From Acidovorax sp. NCPPB 3576 (lineage in GTDB: Bacteria > Pseudomonadota > Gammaproteobacteria > Burkholderiales > Burkholderiaceae_C), in the NCBI RefSeq assembly GCF_028473605.1, contig NZ_CP097267.1, forward strand, positions 1 through 64,000: a stretch of DNA of 64,000 nt. Reading direction: 5' to 3'. The notes below the pieces were generated by a model. The model saw only the letters and a list, made by a program, of their open reading frames with translations, did no database searches and had not been told where the DNA came from. The position numbers and the translations under genes were made by a program. Positions 53,795-62,238 of the stretch are shown one piece after another; position 1 is the stretch's first letter; every line of letters starts with the position of its first letter.

Positions 53795-54405
53795 GGTTGC
53801 TCGCCTTTCCTTCGTGCTTCGATCTGCGCCCGCATTGCGCGGACCGTGGGGGAGACGCCAGCAGGCGCTGGTGCGGCTGCAGCCGGACGTGGCGTGGTAG
53901 CTGTAGCCGGCGCGGCCAGCACCTCGCCTACCGCGGCCGGGCCGTTGGTGGATGCACGGCGTGGGCCGGTACGCAGCTCCTGCTCGTGCTGCTGCTCTGC
54001 CTGGCCTTCCAGCTTGTCAGCCATGCCGGCCAGGATCGTGTACAGGTAGCTGTGGTTTGTCATGGGCAGCGTCAGCCGGTCCATGGCGCGGGCCGTCAGC
54101 ATCTGCTCGATGGCCTGGGCCCAGTGCGCAAGGGGTGCCGCCCAATCCCGGCCCTTGTGCGTGATCGACCGAGCCTCCAGGCCAGGCAGCAGCTGATCGA
54201 TCAACCGCAGCTTCTTGGTATTGGTCAGGCGCTGGCTGGCCGGAGTGAACAGGGTCAGGTACTGCATAACCAGGGTGCCTAGGGGCACGCTGACCGCGGC
54301 AAGGCGGTCGAACGTGCGTCCCGATTCCATGTGGCCCAGCAGCTGCTCGAACGTCAGCTCTGCGGAGCACACCGGACAGGCGAGCTTCTCGGATGGCTTG
54401 GTCAC
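53791..54405 (-). CDS. Phage protein with CxxC motif, GTG start
   Basis: The 204-residue product starts with GTG in a GTGA overlap with the upstream stop. It begins VTKPSEKLACPVCSAELTFE, where C-x2-C and a later His may bind zinc. A helical middle follows, then a Pro/Ala-rich linker and a basic end (RAMRAQIEARRKGEQP). Confidence 0.6.
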   Translation of the reverse strand: MTKPSEKLACPVCSAELTFEQLLGHMESGRTFDRLAAVSVPLGTLVMQYLTLFTPASQRLTNTKKLRLIDQLLPGLEARSITHKGRDWAAPLAHWAQAIEQMLTARAMDRLTLPMTNHSYLYTILAGMADKLEGQAEQQHEQELRTGPRRASTNGPAAVGEVLAAPATATTPRPAAAAPAPAGVSPTVRAMRAQIEARRKGEQP

Positions 54406-54707
54406 AGCGGCAGTCCCCGCACACTGATGCAGCCCAGCAGCATCGCCAGCCCGAGCGTGAAGGCCAGCACGGCGGCCAGCACGAGCGCGTAGCACCCTAC
54501 CGAGCGGTGCGTGGCAGCGGTCTTGCGGGTGGCGATCGAGGCCAGCCGGCGTGCCTTCCAGGCCCCGTACGTCTCCACGGAGATGCTCTGCGCCGCAGGG
54601 CGTCGCCGAGCCATCTCCTGGGCGGCGATCACCGGGTCGCCGAAGACATCGAGGTGTCGCTCCTCCGTGCCGTCCGGGCGGATGATGGTGGTCAGGTAGG
54701 AGGGCAT
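54402..54707 (-). CDS. Phage protein with C-terminal membrane helix
   Basis: A 101-residue product: a soluble N-terminus (MPSYLTTIIRPDGTEERHLD) and a membrane helix near the C-terminus (GCYALVLAAVLAFTLGLAML). It lies between the ATPase gene and the CxxC gene and is coupled to the latter. Confidence 0.6.
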   Translation of the reverse strand: MPSYLTTIIRPDGTEERHLDVFGDPVIAAQEMARRRPAAQSISVETYGAWKARRLASIATRKTAATHRSVGCYALVLAAVLAFTLGLAMLLGCISVRGLPL

Positions 54708-54709
54708 GG

Positions 54710-55933
54710 TCAGCACCCCGCGATCACTTGGGCGTCCACCTTCGGAAAGCCCACCAGGGCGGCGGCGTTGAGGGCGCGGCAGACCAGGTTGTTGACCACG
54801 AGCGGGTAGCACACGCTCACGGCATCCGCCGCGCGGCCGCCCCGCGGCATGCTGATGAGTCGTGCGCGGATGGCGTCCAGGGCATCGGGCTCGACCAGGT
54901 CCGCCAGCTTGGCCCCAGCGCGCTCCAGCTTGTGCGAGAGATAGGCTTCCAGGTCGTTGTCCAGCGGCTCCATGGCGATCTGCTCGCAGCGCTGCACGAT
55001 CTCCCGGATTTCCGGGTTCTGCTCGCTCAGCAGTGTGCGCAGCTCGGGCTGGCCGATGAGGGCAACACCGATCAGGCGGCGCAGGCCGTCCTTCAGTTCC
55101 ATGAGGTTTTTCAAGTGCTTGAGGGTGGCGAGCGGCATGCGGTGGGCCTCTTCGATCACCACCAAGTGCGAGTAGCCAGCGGCGCGGCTGCTCTTGAGCA
55201 GGTCGTGCACCTGGCGGTAGCGGGCTTCCGGACTGCTTTTCATGCCCACGGCCGGGGCGAGGGCATGCACGATGGCCTCGGCGATCTGACCCACGCGCAT
55301 CGGCTTGCCCTTGGTTTCGTTGGGCTCCATGCCCAGCACATAGGGCTTGATGACGATCACGGGCTTGCGCTCCTCGCGAATGCGCTCCTCCAGGTCCTCG
55401 CGCAGCGTGGACTTGCCGGATCCGGACTCGCCCACGATGGCGATGAAACCGTGGTGTGTAGCGGCATCCATCAGCGCGGCGCGAACGTAGCGGCCGTGCT
55501 GGCTCGCGAACACGTCGTCGCGCGACTGGATGTCGTCCACGAAGGGGCTTCGGGCCAAGCCGAAGTGGCGCTTGGCGGCCGGGGTGAGTGTTTCGTTGCG
55601 CAGTAACATCTGGCTTTCCTCCTGGGGTTCGGTTGGATCTGGGTTCACGGGGGCGGCCTCGGCGTGTTGCAAGCACTCCGGGGCCAACTTCTTTGGCAAA
55701 ACGATTTCGCGCAGGTGCGCCATGGAGGCACCGCGGGACTTGAGGTAATCAACCACGCGCTGGCGCACTTCGCCGGCCCGGCGCGCGGGCAGCAGCCCAT
55801 GGGCCACCAGTCGGCTGGCGGCGCTGCGTGACAGGTTGGCGGCGCGCGCGAGGTCGCGGCTTTGGATGCCCAGCTCGGCCAGCACCGGCTGCAGGGGCGG
55901 CATCACGGGGACGGACAGGGATGCGGTGATCAC
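54710..55933 (-). CDS. MuB-like transposition ATPase
   Basis: MuB is an AAA+ ATPase that selects target DNA and stimulates the transposase. The 407-residue product has an N-terminal helix-turn-helix (SRDLARAANLSRSAASRLV), the Walker A motif GESGSGKST, and Walker B HLVVIEEAHRMP. Sequence style is close to the ExeA/TniB-like ATPases of B3-type phages. It overlaps the transposase stop by 4 bp, as usual for A-B pairs. Confidence 0.9.
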   Translation of the reverse strand: MITASLSVPVMPPLQPVLAELGIQSRDLARAANLSRSAASRLVAHGLLPARRAGEVRQRVVDYLKSRGASMAHLREIVLPKKLAPECLQHAEAAPVNPDPTEPQEESQMLLRNETLTPAAKRHFGLARSPFVDDIQSRDDVFASQHGRYVRAALMDAATHHGFIAIVGESGSGKSTLREDLEERIREERKPVIVIKPYVLGMEPNETKGKPMRVGQIAEAIVHALAPAVGMKSSPEARYRQVHDLLKSSRAAGYSHLVVIEEAHRMPLATLKHLKNLMELKDGLRRLIGVALIGQPELRTLLSEQNPEIREIVQRCEQIAMEPLDNDLEAYLSHKLERAGAKLADLVEPDALDAIRARLISMPRGGRAADAVSVCYPLVVNNLVCRALNAAALVGFPKVDAQVIAGC

Positions 55934-57693
55934 TGGGCACCTCCGACCACGCGCAGGCCGGCGCGCACCGTGAGCCGGGCCGCCAGCGCGTCCAGCTCGG
56001 TTTCCGGCACGCCTTCGGGGTGCAGGCTCTTGAGCGTGCCCACCAGCTCGGGCGACATCGCCACACCCTTGGACACCAGGGCCTTGGCGGCCTCGAAGTG
56101 CGTGAGCAGCTCGGGCTCGGCCTGCGCCACGCGGGTGGCAGGTGCGAGTTCGGTGCCGCGCCGGGGCAGTGGTACCGCTGCGGGCAGGCTGGGTTCGTGG
56201 TGTGCGTACGGATCGTGCTTGCCGCCGAAAGGCAGAGCCTTGGCCTTGCGCGCTGCTGCAGCGGACTCGTCGCTGTCAGTGCCCGTGGCCAGGCGCTCCA
56301 CCAGTTTGCGATTGGTGACAGCCACTGTGTCGGGCAGCGACTTCATCTCGCGGGCGATGCGAGCAGCGCCTGCAGCAAAGCCATGGGCTCCCTCTTGTGC
56401 CTCGGGCACGGGGATCAGCAACTCCTGCCCCTCGGCATCGCGCTGCAGCACGTAGGCTGTGGCCTGGTCGAAGGGGTTGAAGGTGATCTCGACCTTCTGG
56501 CCCACCATCACGCCCGGCACATCGCGCAAAGCCCACACGCGCCCATCGAAGCGCACAGTCAATTCCCGATCCACCTTGGGAGTCTCGGGTTCGCGGGTGA
56601 GCAGCAAGCGGGCCAGGGCGGCGTCCACCAGCCGCAGCTGCTGCTGGGTGATCTCACGCCACTTGTCCCAGCGGGGCATGCCGTGGCGGGAGTGCTTGCG
56701 TGCGCTGTTGTAGTGGCGCATCCACATCTGCGCCTTCTCGTTGATCCACTGGATCGAGGGCACGTGGGTGAACTTGAAGCCCGACTCGAAGTTCGTCTCC
56801 ACGAGGTTGTGGGCGTTTTCGACCTGACCCTTGGCGCGGGCGTTGCCAGCCTTGTTGACAACCGGGGTCACCTGCAGGCGGCGCAGCAGGTTCATGAACG
56901 TGCCGCCGATGCCGGCGCTGCCCGGGTCCATCATCAAGTGAAAAGGCACGCCGTACATCTGCTGGCCGGGGCGCTGCGCGATCGCGGCCAGGAATGACTC
57001 GGCCATGTTGACCGTGCTCTCGCCACCAGGCACGTACAGCACGAAGATGGAGCCGCTGCAGTGGTCGGTGAGCACGTAGCGCGTCAGGCGCTGGCGCTTG
57101 ATCCGCTCGAAGTTCTCGGGCTTGTTCTTGTAGAAGACGCCAGGCGCCATGTCCTGCATGCCGCTTTCGCGCTCACCAGGCACATAAAACAATGTGCTGA
57201 TGGAGGCGTCGATCTGCCACACGTCGTTCGGGTGGTCGCTGGCCAGGGCCTGCACCGGGGCGGGTGCGCGCAGCTGCTCAGGGTGCAGCGCGTAGCCACG
57301 CAGTGCACGGGCGCAAGCGCTTTCGGAGAGCTGGCGCGTCTCGCCCGTGTCGGGGTCGATCGCGCTGGCGAACAGGGGGTTCTCGGCGCGCAGTTGCTCC
57401 AGGGAGAGCTTGAGCGCCTGGATGGATTTGTCGTTGGCCCGGTAGCCTTCCATCATCTGCGCAGATAGGCGCTGCGCGTCCTGCAGGCTCAGGCTGGTCT
57501 TGCCCGCGTCGGTTCGGCGTTTGCGATCAGGTTTCACGGTGACCTCTTTCAGGCGGCGCATCAGCGTTGCGCGGGAGTAACCCAGGTGCTGGCAGGCAGC
57601 GGCATAGACAGCCTCTTTGCCGCCATGGCCGGCCGCTTGGGCGCGGCGCTGCACGTCCAGCAGCGCATCAATCAGGGCAGGGCTCAGACTCAT
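55930..57693 (-). CDS. Phage transposase (MuA-like, rve integrase core)
   Basis: A 587-residue DDE transposase. The catalytic core has D162 (VWQIDAS), D256 (LMMDPGSAG) and E292 (QVENAHNLV), with exactly 35 residues between D256 and E292. An N-terminal helix-turn-helix (YAAACQHLGYSRATLMRRLK) precedes it and a C-terminal Mu-type domain follows the core (FDGRVWALRDVPGVMVGQKV). The ATG at 57693 is chosen; the frame is open further upstream. It inserts the phage and replicates it by transposition. Confidence 0.93.
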   Translation of the reverse strand: MSLSPALIDALLDVQRRAQAAGHGGKEAVYAAACQHLGYSRATLMRRLKEVTVKPDRKRRTDAGKTSLSLQDAQRLSAQMMEGYRANDKSIQALKLSLEQLRAENPLFASAIDPDTGETRQLSESACARALRGYALHPEQLRAPAPVQALASDHPNDVWQIDASISTLFYVPGERESGMQDMAPGVFYKNKPENFERIKRQRLTRYVLTDHCSGSIFVLYVPGGESTVNMAESFLAAIAQRPGQQMYGVPFHLMMDPGSAGIGGTFMNLLRRLQVTPVVNKAGNARAKGQVENAHNLVETNFESGFKFTHVPSIQWINEKAQMWMRHYNSARKHSRHGMPRWDKWREITQQQLRLVDAALARLLLTREPETPKVDRELTVRFDGRVWALRDVPGVMVGQKVEITFNPFDQATAYVLQRDAEGQELLIPVPEAQEGAHGFAAGAARIAREMKSLPDTVAVTNRKLVERLATGTDSDESAAAARKAKALPFGGKHDPYAHHEPSLPAAVPLPRRGTELAPATRVAQAEPELLTHFEAAKALVSKGVAMSPELVGTLKSLHPEGVPETELDALAARLTVRAGLRVVGGAQ

Positions 57694-57707
57694 GGCGCAA
57701 CAGCAGC

Positions 57708-58625
57708 TCAGTTCGCCTTGGCGGGGGTGGATGTGTTGACGGGGTTGGCCTTCGCCCAGCGCTCCCATTCGGGCGTGGTGTCCACCGTGGGCAGGTTGAA
57801 TTCCTCGCGCAGAGCGTTCAGCTCAGCCAGGGCCTGGCCCACCATGCCGGCCATGTGCAGACTCTGGTCCTGCTCGGCGTTGTTCAAGGCGATGAGCGCC
57901 TGGCGCAGCCCGCCCTGGATCACGCCCAACAGCTCGGCCTGGATGTCGCCCGCTTCCTTAAGCACGCGTTTGAGCTCATCGGCCGGGGGAAGGCGCTTGA
58001 TGAGGCGCACCTCTTCATGCAGCTCGGTGTTGACGGCCTCCTGCCGCTCGGCGCGGGCCTTGTGCTTCTCGGACTCGGAGCGGGCCTTGCGCACTGCGGC
58101 ACGCAGTTCCTTGACCGACATGCCCCCCAGGTCGTCCAGCGCCAGCTCGCCGGTCTGACCCAGTTCGGAAAGGTCATCGAGCTGCTCGTCGTCGAGCGGC
58201 AGGAGTTCGACCAGCTTGGTCACGCCGAGCGCACCCAAATGCGTCGTTGACGACGCATTTGCAAATCGGCGCGTCACTGTCATGTAGCGCTGGGCAGTGA
58301 CGGGAACGATGCCCAATCGCTCCAAAGCGGGTAAGAAGTGACCGTGCGGGCTTGCCTCGCGCAGCATCAGCAGATAGCCGCCCAGCTCGAAGATGCCGGC
58401 GCCGATGCGGCGAATAGCATCCTTTGCAGAGTTCTCCAGCACGGCCGGGTTGGTGGAACCTGTGTAGTTGAGCTGCAGTGCCAGCGCGGCCACCCGCTCG
58501 TTCTGCTGCGTGGCGGCCAGGGCCGTGCCGGCGGCCTGGCTGCGCATGGCTTCCATGTCAGCTGCGAAGCGCTCCTGGTCGATGGGGGCGTCTACGGCCG
58601 TAGCGGCCTTGGTGGTCTTCTTCAT
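57708..58625 (-). CDS. DUF3102-like phage early protein
   Basis: The product of 305 residues has IRRIGAGIFELGGYLLMLRE ASPHGHFLPALERLGI, typical of DUF3102, and a long acidic and basic coiled coil (ESEKHKARAERQEAVNTELH). It lies between the regulator genes and the transposase. Similar proteins lie at this place in related phages; role unknown, possibly partition-like or replication support. Confidence 0.7.
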   Translation of the reverse strand: MKKTTKAATAVDAPIDQERFAADMEAMRSQAAGTALAATQQNERVAALALQLNYTGSTNPAVLENSAKDAIRRIGAGIFELGGYLLMLREASPHGHFLPALERLGIVPVTAQRYMTVTRRFANASSTTHLGALGVTKLVELLPLDDEQLDDLSELGQTGELALDDLGGMSVKELRAAVRKARSESEKHKARAERQEAVNTELHEEVRLIKRLPPADELKRVLKEAGDIQAELLGVIQGGLRQALIALNNAEQDQSLHMAGMVGQALAELNALREEFNLPTVDTTPEWERWAKANPVNTSTPAKAN

Positions 58626-58630
58626 GGCGA

Positions 58631-58948
58631 TCAATCGGGGTTGCGGGTGTATCGGTTGCGGGCTTCATCGACGCGGCGTGCGGCCGTGTCGATGGCGTTG
58701 AAAACCTTGATGGCCTGCTGCGGCAGGCGGGGCGTGAGGCGCCAGTGGCCAGTAGCGTCATCGCGCTCGGCCAGGCCTGCGGTGCGCAGGTTGTCCAGGT
58801 CTCGTGTGATAACGCTGGGCGAAGCCTTGAGCAGATCGGCCAGACGGCTGGGCGGGTAGCCGTGAACGACGTCGCCAAAGAGCGCCAAGGTGAGGTGCAG
58901 GATCCGCTGCTGGGCAGCGTTGGTGTAGTCAGTTGCACGGGTGGTCAT
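58631..58948 (-). CDS. Winged-helix regulator, phage early
   Basis: The 105-residue product has AAQQRILHLTLALFGDVVHG, then YPPSRLADLLKASPSVITRD LDNLRTAGL, the pattern of an IclR/MarR-like winged helix. It probably regulates early phage genes. The ATG at 58948 is preferred; it overlaps the upstream gene by 4 bp. Confidence 0.75.
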   Translation of the reverse strand: MTTRATDYTNAAQQRILHLTLALFGDVVHGYPPSRLADLLKASPSVITRDLDNLRTAGLAERDDATGHWRLTPRLPQQAIKVFNAIDTAARRVDEARNRYTRNPD

Positions 58949-59154
58949 CGCTGAGCCTTGCTGCCCTCGGCAAGCCCGTAATCGAAGCCGGCGCGCCACG
59001 CGTCGTCTTGGGCACTGCCCGCCGGGTAGTTGCTGGGTTGCGGCTCGGTTCCGTCGATCGCTTTCTCAAGACCACGCAGGGCGCCGGTCTTCCACTCCGG
59101 GCTGCGTGGGCAACGCCGGATCTCGGCGTTGTAGATGTGCTGAGCGGACTTCAT
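58945..59154 (-). CDS. Small phage early protein
   Basis: A product of 69 residues, MKSAQHIYNAEIRRCPRSPE WKTGALRGL..., with a helical N-terminus typical of a conserved small early protein of Mu-like phages. It overlaps its neighbours by 4 bp. Confidence 0.65.
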   Translation of the reverse strand: MKSAQHIYNAEIRRCPRSPEWKTGALRGLEKAIDGTEPQPSNYPAGSAQDDAWRAGFDYGLAEGSKAQR

Positions 59155-59387
59155 GCGGATGCCCCTGCGCGATCGCGGCGCAGCTTGGGCCCGGCCGCCT
59201 TGGTGGGCCAGATCTTCTCCGCCGGCAGGCCGATGACCTGGACGATGTGCTTGGCGATCCGGTCGCTCTTGGCCTTGCCATTGATGACGTGCGACACCAT
59301 CGATCGCGACACCTTCAGTTCTTCGGCAAGCGCTGTGGGCGTGGTGCCCTTCATTCGGATGGCTGCTTTGATTTCTTCTGGGTGCAT
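59151..59387 (-). CDS. Ner-like regulator (helix-turn-helix)
   Basis: The 78-residue protein has IKAAIRMKGTTPTALAEELK VSRSMVSHVINGKA, a Ner/SfsB-type HTH, and a basic tail. In Mu, Ner shuts down early and repressor promoters at the start of lytic growth. It is the first gene after the early promoter. Confidence 0.85.
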   Translation of the reverse strand: MHPEEIKAAIRMKGTTPTALAEELKVSRSMVSHVINGKAKSDRIAKHIVQVIGLPAEKIWPTKAAGPKLRRDRAGASA

Positions 59388-59401
59388 GGTCTGTTACCCT
59401 T

Positions 59402-59447
59402 CGACTCAACTTGTTTAGGTGCAGCAGGGATTTGCTACGTTGAGTCG
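59402..59447. promoter_or_regulatory. Inverted repeat at the early-gene leader
   Basis: CGACTCAAC (59402-59410) and GTTGAGTCG (59439-59447) form a perfect 9-bp inverted repeat with a 28-bp centre, between the early promoter and the Ner-like gene. It is a good candidate binding site for the Ner-like protein. Confidence 0.55.
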
Positions 59448-59476
59448 ATTATGGGAAAGAAATCTTTCCCTTGCAA
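59448..59476 (-). promoter_or_regulatory. Early lytic promoter with operator in its spacer
   Basis: On the minus strand TTGCAA (59476-59471), a 17-bp spacer and CATAAT (59453-59448) form a promoter. The spacer is almost exactly the palindrome GGGAAAG-AAAT-CTTTCCC (59453-59470). A second palindrome, GAAATATTTC (59488-59497), with GGGAAA in front, abuts the repressor start. Repressor bound here would block early transcription. Confidence 0.6.
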
Positions 59477-59497
59477 CTAGTTTGTGGGAAATATTTC

Positions 59498-59962
59498 ATG
59501 ACCATTGGGGAGAGGCTCCGTTCGGAGCGAGAACGTCTGGGCTTAAGCCAGCCCAATTTCGCTGCCACCGTTGGCACAACCAAACAGACGCTGTTTTCTT
59601 GGGAGACTGGGAAGACCGCGCCTGACGGTTTTCAACTCGCGGCACTTGGTGCGATTGGCGTGGACGTGCTGTACGTTGTGAGCGGCGAAAGAGATCCAGC
59701 TGCTCCAGCGTTAGATGTGTCGGAGCGGGTTCTGATCGACAACTACCGCCGTTGCAACGGAGAAGCGAAGGCACACCTTGTGCAAACTGCTGCTCTCTTG
59801 GCCGCTGGTATTGCAGCGCCTGAGCAGCCAGTTCGTCGCAAGCAGCCAACTCCCTCAGCAGCTGTAAACATGCGCAACATGACTATGACCAGCAACTCTC
59901 CCGGCAGCGTTCAGGTCGGTTACGCAGGAGGCAAGGTTTCGGTCAAAGGCAAAGGGGGATAG
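59498..59962 (+). CDS. Phage repressor (XRE helix-turn-helix)
   Basis: It probably maintains lysogeny by blocking the early promoter. The 154-residue product has an XRE-type HTH (IGERLRSERERLGLSQPNFA ATVGTTKQTLFSWETGKT) and a helical middle. There is no peptidase domain, so it is not of the LexA/cI cleavable type. The C-terminal ~20 residues carry a short motif (G136-x-V-Q-V-G-x3-G-x-V-S) that recurs in the next protein. The ATG at 59498 is preferred over upstream ATG in the operator area. Confidence 0.85.
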   Translation: MTIGERLRSERERLGLSQPNFAATVGTTKQTLFSWETGKTAPDGFQLAALGAIGVDVLYVVSGERDPAAPALDVSERVLIDNYRRCNGEAKAHLVQTAALLAAGIAAPEQPVRRKQPTPSAAVNMRNMTMTSNSPGSVQVGYAGGKVSVKGKGG

Positions 59963-59965
59963 ATC

Positions 59966-60343
59966 TTGGGAGAGCTACCTAAGCAACTCTTGGCATGGGC
60001 CGCCAAGCTGTTGCCAAGAATGAAAAATGAAGGGGCCGGAGCTGTGCAGATTGGAAAGGTGGAGGGAAATGTTTCGACGAACCACTTCACCATCACTGTG
60101 ATTGCACCGAAGCCAGAACCAGGACCAGAAGCTCCAGCAGCCCCCTTGTCTTTGACGTCTCCCGAGCAGCGCGAAGTGCTGCGCTTGATACGCCAACTGC
60201 AAGACAACAAAGGGGTGTTTCTCTTCATGGAAAGAACCTTTGGAACGCGGATGGTGATTGATTTGGAGCCTGCCCAGCTATTGCGCGTGCGGCGTTACGT
60301 CGAGACAATCCATCGCCGAACAAAAGGGAGGGAAAAGGCATGA
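59966..60343 (+). CDS. Uncharacterised protein encoded after the repressor
   Basis: A product of 125 residues, TTG start at 59966 with AAGGGGG upstream. Residues 25-38 (GAVQIGKVEGNVST) match residues 136-149 of the repressor in 7 of 14 positions without gaps. The end is helical (SPEQREVLRLIRQLQDNKGV) and basic. It ends in an ATGA overlap with the next gene. A partner or modulator of the repressor is a guess from the shared motif and adjacency. Confidence 0.6.
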   Translation: MGELPKQLLAWAAKLLPRMKNEGAGAVQIGKVEGNVSTNHFTITVIAPKPEPGPEAPAAPLSLTSPEQREVLRLIRQLQDNKGVFLFMERTFGTRMVIDLEPAQLLRVRRYVETIHRRTKGREKA

Positions 60344-60831
60344 TCAAACTCACTCTGCTGATTGCAGCCATGGCAGTTGCACCCGCAACATGGGCTATCA
60401 ACAAATGCACCGGTGCCGACGGAAAGACAGTTTTTCAGGATGCCCCCTGCGTGGGAAAAGGGGAGACTGTCAACGTAAAGCCAGCGAGCGGCAACGCTCC
60501 TGCAGCGTCTGCTCAGAGCCCGTTAAGCGCAGCCCAAAAGGAAGGGGCTTTTGGAGAGACCTGGCGGCGAAGAACCGATCTGGAACAGCATCTAATTCGC
60601 AATGCCCGGGCCGAATTGCAAACTCACTTTTTGCGTTGTGAGCAGCAGCAGCAAGCCCTTTCCCAGCGCAAAGCACTAGCCAACAACAATCTCGCTGGTG
60701 CAACCTTCGAGCAATCTATTTCGGCTGAAATGCAGGCAGCGGCGACCACCTGCGACACGAAGGCGCGAGACCTCCGCGCTAGATTGGAAAGCCTTGAAAA
60801 GGAACTGCGCGAATTGACAGCATCGAAGTAG
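60340..60831 (+). CDS. Secreted DUF4124-domain protein
   Basis: The 163-residue product has a signal peptide (LTLLIAAMAVAPATWA) and a DUF4124 start (INKCTGADGKTVFQDAPC), then a long Gln/Arg/Ala helix. Such proteins are periplasmic. It is cotranscribed with the repressor unit, so it may be expressed in the lysogen and act as a moron. Confidence 0.7.
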   Translation: MIKLTLLIAAMAVAPATWAINKCTGADGKTVFQDAPCVGKGETVNVKPASGNAPAASAQSPLSAAQKEGAFGETWRRRTDLEQHLIRNARAELQTHFLRCEQQQQALSQRKALANNNLAGATFEQSISAEMQAAATTCDTKARDLRARLESLEKELRELTASK

Positions 60832-60883
60832 CCGGCAATCACTGCCGCGACATAACCAGAATCTACAAGGGGGGAATTCAAAA

Positions 60884-61243
60884 ATGGAAGAGCAAGTTTT
60901 CTTTGAACGCGAGGGCGTCAAGGTCACGAATGCAAGGTTCGTCGTAGGTGCGCAAACCTTCGCGATGAGCAACATCACCTCGGTCAATCCGGCGACGGAG
61001 CCGCCCAGCCGATTCGTACTCATCCTTGTACTGATCGTCGGGGTGTTGATCGCTTTCACCTCACCGATCTTTGGTGGCATCGTGGTGGCAATCTGTGCAC
61101 TGTTCTTGTACCTGCAAAAGACCAAGTTCCACGTGATGCTGCACACCGCTGGCGGTGAGACCAAGGCGCTTACGACCAATGAGCTGGACTACTTCAACCA
61201 GGTAGTCGGCGCGCTGAATCAGGCCATCGTCCATCGCGGCTGA
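60884..61243 (+). CDS. Two-helix membrane protein (DUF6232-like)
   Basis: The product of 119 residues has an N-terminal soluble strand pattern, two membrane helices (about residues 43-60 and 61-77), and a soluble C-terminus ending KALTTNELDYFNQVVGALNQ. It resembles DUF6232 proteins. It may alter the cell surface or membrane of the lysogen. Confidence 0.65.
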   Translation: MEEQVFFEREGVKVTNARFVVGAQTFAMSNITSVNPATEPPSRFVLILVLIVGVLIAFTSPIFGGIVVAICALFLYLQKTKFHVMLHTAGGETKALTTNELDYFNQVVGALNQAIVHRG

Positions 61244-61253
61244 TAGGGCTGCC

Positions 61254-61448
61254 ATGTCCGACACAAGCGAGGAATACCTCAAGTTCAAAGCATGGCTGCA
61301 GCAGCCTGGATCACTCCCCGAGCCGCGACCTGAGTTGCAGGGGATGGCTGCTGTCCAGGCCATCATGGAGGGCAGCTTCTGGGCCGCCTGGCAGGCTGGA
61401 TATCGGGAAGGTTTGTCGCAACGCTCAACTGGGGCGGAAAATGACTGA
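61254..61448 (+). CDS. Small protein of unknown function
   Basis: A 64-residue product, MSDTSEEYLKFKAWLQQPGS, helical with FWAAWQAGYREGLSQ. It overlaps the start of the next gene by 8 bp. Short proteins ending in a Gly-Tyr-Arg-Glu-Gly pattern are common in phages. Confidence 0.55.
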   Translation: MSDTSEEYLKFKAWLQQPGSLPEPRPELQGMAAVQAIMEGSFWAAWQAGYREGLSQRSTGAEND

Positions 61449-62082
61449 GGTGGTATGGGTGGCACTCATCAGCGCTGGTACCGCGCTGGTCACTGCCCTG
61501 TTGACCCAACTCCTAGCCACACGAGCAGCCCATAAACAAGCAGACCGTGCAGACAAGAGAGAAGCGTTGCAATGGCAACGAAGCGAGGCGTTAAGGCGGG
61601 AGGAACTGCAGCGCAAGGATGCACAGGACACGCTGACTTGGGAGCGTGCCGACGAACTACGAAAGCAGGCCCTGCACGACGCTCGTTTGCGTGAACTGTG
61701 GGGCCATGTACTGACGGCACGTTGGCAGGTGATGGATTCGCTGGAGCGGGTCTCGGTGAAGGGCAAGGCACTTCCCAAATCTGCCGACGTATCTGCTGCA
61801 GCATCGTCGACCAGCGCCGCAGCGCAAGCCTACGCCGCAGCGCTGCTTGGACTAGCAGCCGTGCGCCCGAGCGCGAAGGAGTTCTACGCCGCCACTGTGA
61901 CGCTCGATTTTGCGTTGCGCGCAGTGCGCGAGAACCCTGGTAACGCTGATCAACTGTCAGCCCAGGTGACCGAAGCCGGGACAGCCTGGAATGCTTCATA
62001 CAAGGTTTTGGAAAATGCAGTGGCGCAGATGGCTGATGGATTGGTAGAACCAAACACCGTGGGTGAAGTAGAGCAAGCGTAG
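61441..62082 (+). CDS. N-terminally membrane-anchored coiled-coil protein
   Basis: The 213-residue product has one membrane helix (about residues 5-22, VWVALISAGTALVTALLTQL) followed by a long charged helix (KQADRADKREALQWQRSEAL RREELQRKDAQDTL) and an Ala-rich end. No known family. It lies last in the repressor-side cassette and could act in superinfection exclusion. The 156-bp gap after it should hold the promoter of the lysis genes. Confidence 0.6.
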   Translation: MTEVVWVALISAGTALVTALLTQLLATRAAHKQADRADKREALQWQRSEALRREELQRKDAQDTLTWERADELRKQALHDARLRELWGHVLTARWQVMDSLERVSVKGKALPKSADVSAAASSTSAAAQAYAAALLGLAAVRPSAKEFYAATVTLDFALRAVRENPGNADQLSAQVTEAGTAWNASYKVLENAVAQMADGLVEPNTVGEVEQA

Positions 62083-62238
62083 GCCGTCGCGGAGTACGGC
62101 AGCGCAGTGCTTCACGATTCGTGTCAGTTCGAAATTCGGCATTGAAGACGATGCCCGTAGCGTAGGTCCATCACGCCCCTTCTGGACTTTTAAGCGCTTT
62201 ACTTTCCGCACACTCGCGCGCGCGGCATCCTGCCGTGC

